Of a stretch of 61,042 nt of DNA, positions 9,457 through 18,246 are shown piece after piece (position 1 is the first letter of the stretch; each line of letters opens with the position of its first letter). The stretch is taken from the NCBI GenBank assembly GCA_002346745.1, contig DEAL01000035.1, forward strand, positions 1 through 61,042. Direction: 5' to 3'. The position numbers and the translations under genes are program-made. This DNA is from Candidatus Neomicrothrix sp. UBA2983 (GTDB taxonomy: Bacteria; Actinomycetota; Acidimicrobiia; Acidimicrobiales; MedAcidi-G1). Below the pieces are notes generated by a model, which was not told the origin of the DNA, did no database searches, and saw only the letters and a list, made by a program, of their open reading frames with translations.

Positions 9457-10370
9457 GTCGCACCTCCGGTTTCGGCGCCGGCCGCCTCGCCCAGCAGCCA
9501 GGCCAACAGGCCCCGGGCGGCGTGCATCCGGTTCTCGGCCTGGGGCCAGACGCGGCTGGCGGGCCCGTCGACGACGCCGTCGGACACCTCCTCGCCCCGG
9601 TGGGCCGGCAGGCAGTGCAGGAGCAGGGCCCGGTCGCCGGCGGCGGCCATCAGCCGCTCGTCGACCCGGTAGCCCTCGAAGTCCTGGAGCCGCTTGGCGC
9701 TCTCCTCCTCCTGGCCCATCGAGGTCCAGACGTCGGTGTAGACGACGTCGGTGCCGTCGACGGCCTCCTCGGGCCGCTCGAACTCGTGGACCTCGACGCC
9801 GGCGGCGGCGATCCGGTCGGCGTCGACCGCCGACGGCCGGTAGCCGGGCGGGCCGGCGAACCGGACCTCCATGCCGAGCATGCCGGCGGCCAGGCCGAGG
9901 GACCGGAAGACGTTGTTGGCGTCGCCCACGTAGGCGACGGTCCGACCGGCGAGGTCGCCGAGGAGTTGCCTCATGGTGAGCACGTCGGCGAGGGCCTGGA
10001 GGGGATGGGCGCCGTCGGAGAGCATGTTGACGATCGGCACGAGGTCCATGGCGGCCATCCGCTCGACCGTCGAGTGGGCGAACACCCGGGCGCCGATGGC
10101 GGCGTGGTAGCAGGCCAGGGTCCGGGTCACGTCCTCGACCGACTCCCGGGTGTCGAGGCCGACCTCGGAAGCCTGGATGTAGACGGGGTGGCCACCCAAC
10201 TGGACGACCGCCATCTCCATGGAGTTGCGGGTCCGTGCCGACGGCTTCTCGAACACCAGGCCCATGCCCCGGCCCTCGAGGACCCGCGGGGGTGACGGGT
10301 CGACGGCCAGGTCCAGGACCCGAACCAGTTCGGCCCTCGTGAGGTCGTCGACCTCGAGCAGGTGCCTCAT
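9453..10370 (-). CDS. argF: ornithine carbamoyltransferase, anabolic
   Basis: Makes citrulline from ornithine and carbamoyl phosphate. The product has 305 residues, the normal length. The carbamoyl-phosphate loop reads FEKPSARTRNS (SARTR at 44-48), where the usual Thr of STRT is Ala as in many actinobacterial homologues. HCLPAHRG supplies the catalytic cysteine. It overlaps argD upstream and argR downstream by 4 bases each, so the three are translationally coupled. Its carbamoyl phosphate would come from CarAB encoded at 37162-41576. Confidence 0.96.
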   Translation of the reverse strand: MRHLLEVDDLTRAELVRVLDLAVDPSPPRVLEGRGMGLVFEKPSARTRNSMEMAVVQLGGHPVYIQASEVGLDTRESVEDVTRTLACYHAAIGARVFAHSTVERMAAMDLVPIVNMLSDGAHPLQALADVLTMRQLLGDLAGRTVAYVGDANNVFRSLGLAAGMLGMEVRFAGPPGYRPSAVDADRIAAAGVEVHEFERPEEAVDGTDVVYTDVWTSMGQEEESAKRLQDFEGYRVDERLMAAAGDRALLLHCLPAHRGEEVSDGVVDGPASRVWPQAENRMHAARGLLAWLLGEAAGAETGGAT

Positions 10371-11566
10371 GCCGCCACCTCCGCATCGCCGGCCAGTACG
10401 TCGCCGAGGATCGCCACGCCCTCGGCCAGTTCGTCGTCGGTCACCGTCAGGGGCGGCGCCAGCCGCAGGGCGGTCGGCGTGACGCCGTTGACCACCAGGC
10501 CGGCCTCGAGGCAGGCCCGCGCCACGTCAGCGGCCTTCTGGTCGTCGAGGGCGGTGGGATCGAGTTCGGCGGCGAGCAGCAGCCCCAGACCCCGCACGCC
10601 GGAGACGCCGGGCAGTGCCTCGAGCAGGCCGGTGAGCGTGGCGCCCCGGGCGGCGGCGCAGGCCGGGGCGTCGATCTCCTCCATGACGCGGAGCACCTCC
10701 CGGGCGGCCGAGGCGGCCAGCGGCTGCCCCCCGAAGGTGGAGCCGTGGTCGCCGGGCCTGAACGCGGCGGCAACGTCGGCCTCGGCCCACACGGCACCGA
10801 TCGGGACGCCGTTGCCGAGGGCCTTGGCGACCGTCACGATGTCGGGCCGGATGCCGGCGTGCTGGAACCCGAACCACCGGCCGGTGCGTCCGAGGCCGGT
10901 CTGGATCTCGTCGAGGATCAGCAGCATCCCCCGCTCGTCGCAGAGCCGCCTCAGCCCGACGAGGAAGTCCACGTCGGCCGGGTTGACGCCGCCCTCGCCC
11001 TGGAGCGGCTCGACGAGTATGGCGCCCACGGACGGGTCGAGGACGGCCTCGAAGGCGGCCAGGTCGTTCCAGGCGGCGTGCCGGAACCCTTCTGGCAGCG
11101 GCTGGAACGGCTCGTGCTTCTCGGGTTGACCGGTGGCGGCCAGGGTGGCGAGCGTCCGGCCGTGGAAGGAGCGCATCGCCGAGACGACCACGTGCCGGCC
11201 CCTCCCCTGGTGCTTGCGGGCCAGCTTGATGGCGGCCTCGTTGGCCTCGGCACCCGAGTTCTGGAACAGCACCCGGCCGGGCCCGGTGGCACCGGTGCCG
11301 GACCGGACGAGGGCGTCCAGCCGGGCGGCCACCTCGAGGTGCGGCTCGGTGTCGAACAGGTTGGACACGTGCAGCAGCGTGCCGGCCTGCCCGGCCAGTG
11401 CCGCCGCCACTCTGGGGTGGCTGTGCCCGAGGCTCGTGACCGCCAGGCCGCAGAGGAAGTCCAGGTACCGCTTCCCGGTGTCGTCGAAGAGCTCGGTGCC
11501 GCTGCCACGGACGAACGTGACCGGCGGGTCGCCGTAGTTGCCCATCAGGAGCCGCTGGCCGCTCAC
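10367..11566 (-). CDS. argD: acetylornithine aminotransferase
   Basis: PLP-dependent class III transaminase converting N-acetylglutamate semialdehyde to N-acetylornithine. The 399-residue length is typical. The PLP lysine is K248 in TVAKALGNG; LILDEIQTGLGRTG carries the aspartate that holds the pyridine ring, and NSGAEANEAAIKLAR is the N-terminal cofactor motif. GTG at 11566 overlaps the argB stop by 4 bases (GTGA). It may also act on succinyl-diaminopimelate in lysine synthesis, as known for some homologues. Confidence 0.95.
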   Translation of the reverse strand: MSGQRLLMGNYGDPPVTFVRGSGTELFDDTGKRYLDFLCGLAVTSLGHSHPRVAAALAGQAGTLLHVSNLFDTEPHLEVAARLDALVRSGTGATGPGRVLFQNSGAEANEAAIKLARKHQGRGRHVVVSAMRSFHGRTLATLAATGQPEKHEPFQPLPEGFRHAAWNDLAAFEAVLDPSVGAILVEPLQGEGGVNPADVDFLVGLRRLCDERGMLLILDEIQTGLGRTGRWFGFQHAGIRPDIVTVAKALGNGVPIGAVWAEADVAAAFRPGDHGSTFGGQPLAASAAREVLRVMEEIDAPACAAARGATLTGLLEALPGVSGVRGLGLLLAAELDPTALDDQKAADVARACLEAGLVVNGVTPTALRLAPPLTVTDDELAEGVAILGDVLAGDAEVAA

Positions 11567-12489
11567 GACGCACCGCCTGCGGTGTCGGCGTCCCGGGGCG
11601 GCGTGTCGGGCCCGCCGCCGACCGGATGGACCATCGTGCCGATGCCGGCATCGGTGAAGAGCTCGAGGAGCACCACGTGCGGGATCCGACCGTCGACCAT
11701 GTGTGCCGAGCCGACGCCAGCGTGGACGGCGTCGAGGCAGGCCTGCGCCTTGGGGATCATGCCGCCGCTGATCGTGCCGTCGGCCACGAGCGCACCGAGC
11801 TGCTCGACGTCCAGCCGGGAGATGAGCGTGTCGGGGTCGTCGGCGTCGGCCCGCAGGCCCTCGACGTCGGTCAGGTAGAGGATCCGCTCGGCGCCCAGCG
11901 CTCCAGCGAGCGCGGCGGCAACCGTGTCGGCGTTGATGTTGTACGACTGGCCGCTCACGTCGGCGCCGATGGTGGAGACCACGGGGATCAGGTCCTCGGC
12001 GAGCAGCCGCTCGACGATGGCGGGGTTGACGGCCTCGACGTCGCCGACGAACCCCAGCTCGGGGTCTCGGGCGGTGGCCCGGATGAGGCCCCCGTCCTCA
12101 CCGGAGAGGCCGACTGCGAGCGGACCGTGGACGTTGATGCCCGAGACGATGTCCCGGTTGACCTTGCCGACGAGCACCATGCGGGCCACGTCGAGGGTGT
12201 CGGCGTCGGTCACCCGCAGCCCGTCCCGGAACTCGGGCTCGAGGCCCAGCCGGTCCATGAGCTGGCCGATCTGGGGTCCGCCGCCGTGCACGACCACCGG
12301 GTGGATGCCGACCGAGTGCATGAGGACGACGTCCTCGGCGAACTGGGCGGCCAGGGCGGCGTCGACCATGGCGTTGCCGCCGAACTTGACGACCACGACC
12401 GAGCCGGCGAACCGCTGGATGTACGGCAGGGTCTCCACCAGGACGGCCGCCCGCCGCTCGGGTGAGAACTGCTCGGTGCCGGGGTTCAT
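11563..12489 (-). CDS. argB: acetylglutamate kinase
   Basis: Phosphorylates N-acetylglutamate, usually the arginine-inhibited step in cyclic pathways. The product has 308 residues from ATG at 12489, which has GGAG at a good distance. Motifs VVKFGGNAM (nucleotide-binding glycine loop with catalytic Lys), VVHGGGPQIG and the C-terminal NINADTVAAALAGAL are in place. The N-terminal helix before VVVVKFGG is long enough to be of the arginine-sensitive hexameric type; that is inference. Confidence 0.96.
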   Translation of the reverse strand: MNPGTEQFSPERRAAVLVETLPYIQRFAGSVVVVKFGGNAMVDAALAAQFAEDVVLMHSVGIHPVVVHGGGPQIGQLMDRLGLEPEFRDGLRVTDADTLDVARMVLVGKVNRDIVSGINVHGPLAVGLSGEDGGLIRATARDPELGFVGDVEAVNPAIVERLLAEDLIPVVSTIGADVSGQSYNINADTVAAALAGALGAERILYLTDVEGLRADADDPDTLISRLDVEQLGALVADGTISGGMIPKAQACLDAVHAGVGSAHMVDGRIPHVVLLELFTDAGIGTMVHPVGGGPDTPPRDADTAGGAS

Positions 12490-12512
12490 TTCGTACTCCT
12501 CGTCCTCGGGCC

Positions 12513-13676
12513 TCACGAGGTCTGCATGTTCTCGTCGACGTAGGCATGGCTGAGGTCGGTCGTGACGATCCGTGCCGTACCGTCGCCCTGGCCCAGGTCG
12601 ACGTCGAGGTCGAGGGTCCGTCCGGCCATGTGGGCCCTCAGGGCGGCCTCGTCGACCGGCTGGGCCTCTCCGCCGGCGTACACGGCCTGGCCGCCGTACG
12701 AGATGGTGATCGTGTCGGGGTCGAAGGCGATGCCGGCCGCGCCCATCTCGGCGGCGATCCGGCCCCAGTAGGGGTCCTCGCCGTACCAGGAGCACTTGAC
12801 CAACTGGCAGTTGGCGGTGTCCCGGGCACCCTTGGCGGCCTCGGCGTCGCTGGCAGCGCCGGTGACGGCGAGGAACACGGTCTTGGTGGAGCCCTCGGCG
12901 TCGTCGGCCATCTGCACGGCCAGCGAGGCGCAGGCGTCGGCGAGGGCGGTCCCGAGGGCGTCGGCATCGACGGGCCCGGCGGTGCCGCTGGCGAGCAGCA
13001 GGACGGTGTCGTTGGTGGACTCGGCGCCGTCGACGGTGAGGCAGTTGAAGCTGGTGCCCACGGCCGCCCGCAGCAGGTCGGTGGCGGTGGCGGGGTCGAC
13101 CTCGGCGTCGGTGGTGAGCACGGCCAGCATGGTCGCCATGTTGGGCTCGAGCATGGCGGCCCCCTTGGCGATGCCGCCCACGGTGAAGCCCTCGCCGGAA
13201 ACGACGGTGGTCTTGGCGACGGTGTCGGTGGTCATGATCGCCTCGGCGGCGGCGGCGCCCCCGTCGGCGGCGAGGGCGGCGACGGCCTCGGGGATGCCGG
13301 CCAGAAGCAGGTCCATCGGGAGCGGGTAGCCGATCCAGCCGGTCGAGCAGACCAGTACCTCGTCGGGGGCGCAGCCCAGCTCGGCGGCGGTGGCGGCGGC
13401 CATCGCACCGGCGTCGGCGAGGCCCTGCACGCCGGTGGCGGCGTTGGCGTTACCGCTGTTGAGCACCACGGCAGCGGCCCGGCCGCCGGTGGCGGCCAGG
13501 TGCGCCCGGCAGGCCAGCACCGGGGCGGCGGTCATCTTGTTGGACGTGAAGACGCCGGCGGCGGTGACGGGGGCGCCGTCGGCGGTGGCGACCAGTGCCA
13601 GGTCGGGGGCGCCCGACGGCTTGAGCCCGCAGGTGGTGCCTGCGGCGACGAAGCCCGGGACGCTGGTGACGCTCAC
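12513..13676 (-). CDS. argJ: bifunctional ornithine acetyltransferase / N-acetylglutamate synthase
   Basis: Recycles the acetyl group from acetylornithine to glutamate. The 387-residue precursor self-cleaves: EPNMATMLAVLTTD contains the cleavage site between A181 and T182, with T182 the N-terminal nucleophile of the beta chain. The oxyanion motif STG (111-113) and GIAKGAAML are present. Presence of argJ means the acetylated cycle is used and no separate argE or argA is needed. It sits 34 bases after argC and 23 bases before argB. Confidence 0.95.
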   Translation of the reverse strand: MSVTSVPGFVAAGTTCGLKPSGAPDLALVATADGAPVTAAGVFTSNKMTAAPVLACRAHLAATGGRAAAVVLNSGNANAATGVQGLADAGAMAAATAAELGCAPDEVLVCSTGWIGYPLPMDLLLAGIPEAVAALAADGGAAAAEAIMTTDTVAKTTVVSGEGFTVGGIAKGAAMLEPNMATMLAVLTTDAEVDPATATDLLRAAVGTSFNCLTVDGAESTNDTVLLLASGTAGPVDADALGTALADACASLAVQMADDAEGSTKTVFLAVTGAASDAEAAKGARDTANCQLVKCSWYGEDPYWGRIAAEMGAAGIAFDPDTITISYGGQAVYAGGEAQPVDEAALRAHMAGRTLDLDVDLGQGDGTARIVTTDLSHAYVDENMQTS

Positions 13677-13710
13677 GGCCGTGCCCCCACCAGCGAGGGC
13701 GACTCGACGC

Positions 13711-14757
13711 TCACGGGTAGACGCCGATCGAGGAGAGGCCGGCGGCCTCGTCGAGGCCCAGGGCCAGGTTGGCGCACTGCACGGCCTGCCCGGAGGCCCC
13801 CTTGACGAGGTTGTCGATGGCGCACAGCACCACCAGCAGGCCCGTCCGGGGGTCGACCCGGGCGGTCAGGTGGGCGGCGTTGGAGCCGAGCGTGGCCTTG
13901 GTCGATGGCGACCGCTCATCGACGACGACGAACGGCTCGTCGGCGTAGGAGTCGGCCAGCAGTCCCAGGGCCCCTTCGCTGTCGAGGTTCCCGGTGGGCC
14001 GGGCGTAGCAGGTGGCGAGGATGCCCCGGTTCATGGGTGCCAGGTGCGGGGTGAACAGCACCGACACGTCGTCGACGGCCGAGCCGTCGGCCCGGGAGGC
14101 GAGGACCTGCTCGATCTCGGGGGTGTGCCGGTGGCCGACGAGGCCGTAGGCGGTGAAGTCCTCGTCGGCGGCGCAGAAGGTGGTGTGCGGCTTCGGGGGC
14201 CGGCCGGCGCCCGACACGCCACTGGCGGCGTCGACCACGATCCCCGACGGCTCGACGTGGCCGCCCCAGGTGAACGGGGCCAGGGCGAGCGAGGCGGCGG
14301 TCGGGTAGCAGCCGGGGACGGCGACCAGCGGCGCCCCGACCAGCGACGGCCGGTAGAGCTCGGGCAGCCCGTAGGCGAAGCCGTCGAGCAGTTCGTGGGC
14401 GGTGTGCGCCTCGTCGTACCACTCGGGGTAGAGGGCGGCGTCGGACAGCCGGAAGTCGGCCGACAGGTCGAGCACGTGGCCGACCCGGGACGCCAGGTCC
14501 GGAACGAGGGCCTGCGAGGCGCCGTGCGGGAGGCCGAGGAACACGAGGTCGCAGCCGTCGGCGGTCTCGTCGTCGACCTCCGAGAACGCCAGGTCGCCGT
14601 AGTGGGCGGCCAGGCTGGGATAGAGGTCCGCCACGGCGGTGCCGGCCTGCGTGTCGCCGGTGGCCACGACCACGTCGAGGTCCGGGTGGGCGGCACAGAG
14701 CCGCAGCAGTTCGGCCCCGGTGAACCCCGAGGCCCCGATGATCCCGACGGAAGCCAT
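13711..14757 (-). CDS. argC: N-acetyl-gamma-glutamyl-phosphate reductase
   Basis: NADPH-dependent reduction of N-acetylglutamyl phosphate. The product has 348 residues. GIIGASGFTGAEL forms the Rossmann loop and C150 in VAVPGCYPT is the catalytic cysteine. It is the first gene of the arginine operon. ATG at 14757 lies only 6 bases after a TATGCT -10 element, so the transcript is probably leaderless; no Shine-Dalgarno sequence is present. An ARG-box-like dyad covers the -35 region. Confidence 0.96.
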   Translation of the reverse strand: MASVGIIGASGFTGAELLRLCAAHPDLDVVVATGDTQAGTAVADLYPSLAAHYGDLAFSEVDDETADGCDLVFLGLPHGASQALVPDLASRVGHVLDLSADFRLSDAALYPEWYDEAHTAHELLDGFAYGLPELYRPSLVGAPLVAVPGCYPTAASLALAPFTWGGHVEPSGIVVDAASGVSGAGRPPKPHTTFCAADEDFTAYGLVGHRHTPEIEQVLASRADGSAVDDVSVLFTPHLAPMNRGILATCYARPTGNLDSEGALGLLADSYADEPFVVVDERSPSTKATLGSNAAHLTARVDPRTGLLVVLCAIDNLVKGASGQAVQCANLALGLDEAAGLSSIGVYP

Positions 14758-14763
14758 TCCGGA

Positions 14764-14806
14764 AGCATACGGCGCAGCGTATGATCATGCAACATGTTTA
14801 TGCATG
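14764..14806 (-). promoter_or_regulatory. argC promoter overlapped by ARG-box-like operator
   Basis: On the minus strand TTGCAT (14787-14792), a 17-base spacer and TATGCT (14764-14769) form a promoter whose start site would fall at or next to the argC ATG (14757). The -35 is embedded in an AT-rich imperfect dyad at 14781-14806 with two TGCA cores (14788-14791 and 14801-14804), the layout of ARG boxes bound by ArgR. Its AT-richness stands out sharply in this GC-rich sequence. Repression by ArgR blocking the -35 is inferred. Confidence 0.7.
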
Positions 14807-14833
14807 ACCTTGGATGAGACTCGCGGCCTCGAA

Positions 14834-15814
14834 TCAGGCGGCGACGACGACCTTTCCCACCACCTTGCGGTCGGCGATGTCCTGGAGCGCGCGGGCCGCC
14901 TCGTCGAAGCCGTAGACGGGGTGCAGCAGGGGATCCACGGCGCCCGTGGCCGCCAGGGCCAGCACCTCCCCCATCTGCCCGGCGAACGACTCGGGGCGGC
15001 GGGCCAACGACGCCCCCCAGTGCACCCCCACCACCGAGTAGTTCTTGAGCAGCACGTGGTTGGTGGCGATCTCGGGGATGCCGGCCACGAAGCCGATCAC
15101 CAGCAGCCGGCCGTCCCACGCCATGCAGCGGCGCACCTGCTGGAACATGTCGCCGCCCACCGGGTCGTAGGCCACGTCCACCCCGGCGCCGCCGGTCAAC
15201 TCGCGAATCCGTTCGACCAGGTCACCGGGTTCGTGGAACGACCGGTGGTCGACCACCTCGTCGACACCGAGGGCCTCGCAGGCCGCCACCTTCTCCGGAC
15301 CGCCGGCCACCGCGATCACCCGCGCCCCGGCGGCCAGGCCCAGCTGGATGGCCGCCGAGCCGGTGCCGCCCGAGGCGCCGGTGACCAGCAGGGTCTCGCC
15401 CGGCTGGAGCCGTGCCCGGTCGTGGAGGGCGAACCAGGTGGTGCCGTAGTTGGTCGGCAGGGCGGCGGCCTTCTCGGGGACGACGCCGTCGGGCACGGCG
15501 ACCGCCGTGCCGGTGCCGACCACCGCCCGGTCGGCCAGCGCCCCGCCGAGGCTCAGGACCCGCTGGCCGACCTCGAAGCCGCCGACCCCCTCCCCCACTG
15601 CCGCCACCCGGCCCACCACCTCGGCCGCCGGGCTGAACGGCAGTGGCGGCTTGACCTGGTACTCACCCCGGCACTGCAGGACGCTCGGGAAGGCCAGGCC
15701 CACGGCCTCGACGTCGAGCACCAGCCGCCCCGGGGCGGGTTCGGGTGGGTCGACCTCGTCGAGGACGAGGCGGTCGATGGGTTCACCCAGTTCGTGGACC
15801 TGCCAGCAGCGCAT
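14834..15814 (-). CDS. zinc-independent NADPH:quinone oxidoreductase (MDR family)
   Basis: Medium-chain dehydrogenase/reductase of 326 residues. A GroES-like N-terminal half is followed by a Rossmann domain with LLVTGASGGTGSAAIQL, the quinone-reductase form of the nucleotide loop. No zinc-binding cysteine cluster is seen, so it belongs with quinone oxidoreductases or related NADPH enoyl reductases; the substrate is unknown. ATG at 15814 lies 7 bases after TACGTT, suggesting a leaderless transcript separate from pheT. It lies between the phenylalanyl-tRNA synthetase and arginine genes with no evident functional link. Confidence 0.88.
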   Translation of the reverse strand: MRCWQVHELGEPIDRLVLDEVDPPEPAPGRLVLDVEAVGLAFPSVLQCRGEYQVKPPLPFSPAAEVVGRVAAVGEGVGGFEVGQRVLSLGGALADRAVVGTGTAVAVPDGVVPEKAAALPTNYGTTWFALHDRARLQPGETLLVTGASGGTGSAAIQLGLAAGARVIAVAGGPEKVAACEALGVDEVVDHRSFHEPGDLVERIRELTGGAGVDVAYDPVGGDMFQQVRRCMAWDGRLLVIGFVAGIPEIATNHVLLKNYSVVGVHWGASLARRPESFAGQMGEVLALAATGAVDPLLHPVYGFDEAARALQDIADRKVVGKVVVAA

Positions 15815-15821
15815 GCCGGCG

Positions 15822-15827
15822 AACGTA
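15822..15827 (-). promoter_or_regulatory. candidate leaderless -10 for the quinone oxidoreductase gene
   Basis: TACGTT on the minus strand ends 7 bases before ATG at 15814. No clear -35 is visible. It is supported mainly by the recurrence of the same spacing at other first genes in the window. Confidence 0.4.
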
Positions 15828-15869
15828 GTCGTGGACGGTGCCGTGGCGCCGATCGGGAGCGACGGAGCC

Positions 15870-18224
15870 TCAGCCGCGGAGCGTTGCGGGCAGCGAGCCC
15901 TCGACGGCGGAGATGCAGCGGCTGCGCACCTCGGCGACCTCGGCGTCGGTGAGCGTGCGGTCGCCAGCCTGGAGCCGCAGGGTGAAGGCCAGGCTGCGCC
16001 GGCCCTCCCCGACCACGTCGCCACGGAACACGTCGAACAGCGAGAGGTCCACCAGCAGGTCGCCCCCGGCCTCCCGCAGGCAGACGTCGACGGCTGCCGC
16101 CGGCGTGCCCTCGTCGACGGCGAACGCCAGGTCGATGTCGGAGGACGGGTAGCGGCTGACCCGCCCGTAGGGCTTGTCGCCGTGCGGCAGGGCGAGGAGC
16201 GTGTCGAGGTCGACCTCCAGCCAGGCCACCCGCTCGGGCACCTCGAAGGCCTCGAGCACCCCGGGATCGACCTCGCCGACGTTGCCCACGGACACGCCGC
16301 CCACCTCGATGCGGGCGGTCCGCGAGGGGTGCAGGCCCGGGGCCGACTCGGCCACGAGGGCATAGTCGCGGGCCGCCAGGGCGTCGGCCAGCGCCGACCA
16401 GACCGACACCGCCTCGCCCGCCTCCCGGCCGGCCAGGGCGACCGCCAGGTGTTCCCGCTCGTCGGGCAGCGGTTGCGGCTCGGCGGGCCGACGGTAGACG
16501 TGCCCGACCTCGAACACGCCGAGGCCGGTCATCCGGTGCGAGGCGTTGTAGGCCAGCGTCCGCAGGATCCCCGGGCGGAGTGACGCCCGCATCACGGACT
16601 CCTCGGCGACGAGCGGGTTCACCAGCGTGACCCCATCGGCCGGCAGGCCCGCCGCCTCGAGGTCACCGGGAGCGAGGAACGGCACCGGCATGACCTCGTC
16701 GAGGCCGAGGCCGGCCATCGTGGAGCGGACCGTCCGCCGGTCCAGCTGGTACGGCGTGAGGTGGCCGGTGAGCGTCGAGCGGGGCACCGTGCGCTCGATG
16801 CGCCCGTAGCCGTGCATCCGGGCGACCTCCTCGACCACGTCGATCTCGGTGCTGCTGTCGGGCCGGAAGCTGGGAACCACCACCTCAAGGTCGTCGCCGG
16901 CCTCGGTGACCCCGAACCCGATCGACTGCAGCACCTCGGCGATGCGGCCCCGGCCCAGGTCCGTACCCAGCAGGGCGTTGACGCGCCCGGTGCGGACCCG
17001 GATGGCCTCCCGGGCCGGCAGGTTGCCCCGTGCATCCACCAGGTCGGGGGCCAGCGTGGCACCCGACGGGGCCAGCAGCTCGGCGAAGCGGCGCATGGCG
17101 AGGTCCACGACCTCCGGGTCGCAACCCCGCTCGAACCGGGCCGAGGCCTCGCTGCGCAGGCCCAGGCGGCGGCCGCTCGTGGCGATCGTCATCGGGTCCC
17201 ACCAGGCCATCTCGAGGGCGACCGAGGAGGTCGAGTCGTCGATCTCGGTGTTGGCGCCGCCCATGATCCCGGCGATGCCGATGGCGGTGTCGTCGCCGTC
17301 GGCGATCACGCCGTCAGCCACTGTGAGCGTGCGCTCGACGCCGTCGAGGGTCTCGATGACCTCGCCGTCGGCGGCACGCCGCACCCGGAAGGCAGCGCCG
17401 GCAACCCGGTCCAGGTCGTAGGTGTGGTTGGGCTGGCCGAGCTCGAGCATCACGTAGTTGGAGACGTCGACCACGCTGTTGATGGGCCGTTGCCCGAGTG
17501 CCGTGAGCCGGTTGGCCAGCCAGCGGGGCGAGGTGCCGACGACGACCCCGTCGAGGACCCGCAGGCCGAAGCGACCGCAGAGGTCCTCGTCGAGGATCTC
17601 CACGGTCGCCCGCCCGGCAGCCCCGTCGCCCGACTCGGCCACCGCCGGCTCGGGAATGGCGAACGGCACGCCCTGGCGGGCGGCCAGGTCACGGGCCACG
17701 CCGGACACCGACATGGCGTCGGGGCGGTTGGGGTTGACCTCGAGGTCGTAGAGCACGTCGGGCCGCAGGTCGAGGGCCTCAGTCAGCGGCGTGCCGGGGG
17801 TCGGTTCACCGTCGAGCAACAGGATGCCGTCGGCGTCGTCACCCAGGCCGATTTCGGTCGGCGAGCAGAGCATGCCGTTGGACCACTCGCCCCGGAGCTT
17901 GCGGCGGGCGATCTCGAGGCCGCCGGGCATGACCGCCCCGAGCGTGGCCAGCGGCACCAGGTCGCCGACCGACATGTTGAAGGCACCACAGCAGATCTGC
18001 AGTGCCTCGCCGTCACCGGCGTCGACGTCGACCAGCTGGATCCGGTCGGCATCGGGGTGCCGGCGCAGGTCGAGCACGCGAGCCACGACGATGCCGTCGA
18101 GGCCCTCCCCGACCGCCGTCATCTCCTCGACGGCGAGGCCCAGGTCGCTCAACTGGTCGCCGATGGCGACCGGGTCACCCTCGATCGGCGCGAAGTCGCG
18201 CAACCAGGAGAGGAGGACCTTCAT
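15870..18224 (-). CDS. pheT: phenylalanyl-tRNA synthetase beta subunit
   Basis: Structural and editing subunit of the (alpha-beta)2 enzyme. The 784-residue product has the expected order: an N-terminal EMAP/tRNA-binding OB domain (about 40-150), the B3/B4 editing region, B5, a degenerate catalytic-like core, and a C-terminal ferredoxin-fold anticodon-binding domain starting near DIDLAFAV. ATG at 18224 is preceded by GGAGG at good distance, and the conserved MKVLLSWLRDF N-terminus fixes this start. It lies 22 bases downstream of pheS in the same transcript. Confidence 0.96.
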   Translation of the reverse strand: MKVLLSWLRDFAPIEGDPVAIGDQLSDLGLAVEEMTAVGEGLDGIVVARVLDLRRHPDADRIQLVDVDAGDGEALQICCGAFNMSVGDLVPLATLGAVMPGGLEIARRKLRGEWSNGMLCSPTEIGLGDDADGILLLDGEPTPGTPLTEALDLRPDVLYDLEVNPNRPDAMSVSGVARDLAARQGVPFAIPEPAVAESGDGAAGRATVEILDEDLCGRFGLRVLDGVVVGTSPRWLANRLTALGQRPINSVVDVSNYVMLELGQPNHTYDLDRVAGAAFRVRRAADGEVIETLDGVERTLTVADGVIADGDDTAIGIAGIMGGANTEIDDSTSSVALEMAWWDPMTIATSGRRLGLRSEASARFERGCDPEVVDLAMRRFAELLAPSGATLAPDLVDARGNLPAREAIRVRTGRVNALLGTDLGRGRIAEVLQSIGFGVTEAGDDLEVVVPSFRPDSSTEIDVVEEVARMHGYGRIERTVPRSTLTGHLTPYQLDRRTVRSTMAGLGLDEVMPVPFLAPGDLEAAGLPADGVTLVNPLVAEESVMRASLRPGILRTLAYNASHRMTGLGVFEVGHVYRRPAEPQPLPDEREHLAVALAGREAGEAVSVWSALADALAARDYALVAESAPGLHPSRTARIEVGGVSVGNVGEVDPGVLEAFEVPERVAWLEVDLDTLLALPHGDKPYGRVSRYPSSDIDLAFAVDEGTPAAAVDVCLREAGGDLLVDLSLFDVFRGDVVGEGRRSLAFTLRLQAGDRTLTDAEVAEVRSRCISAVEGSLPATLRG

Positions 18225-18246
18225 TCGCCTGCCTCCGTCATCCCCA

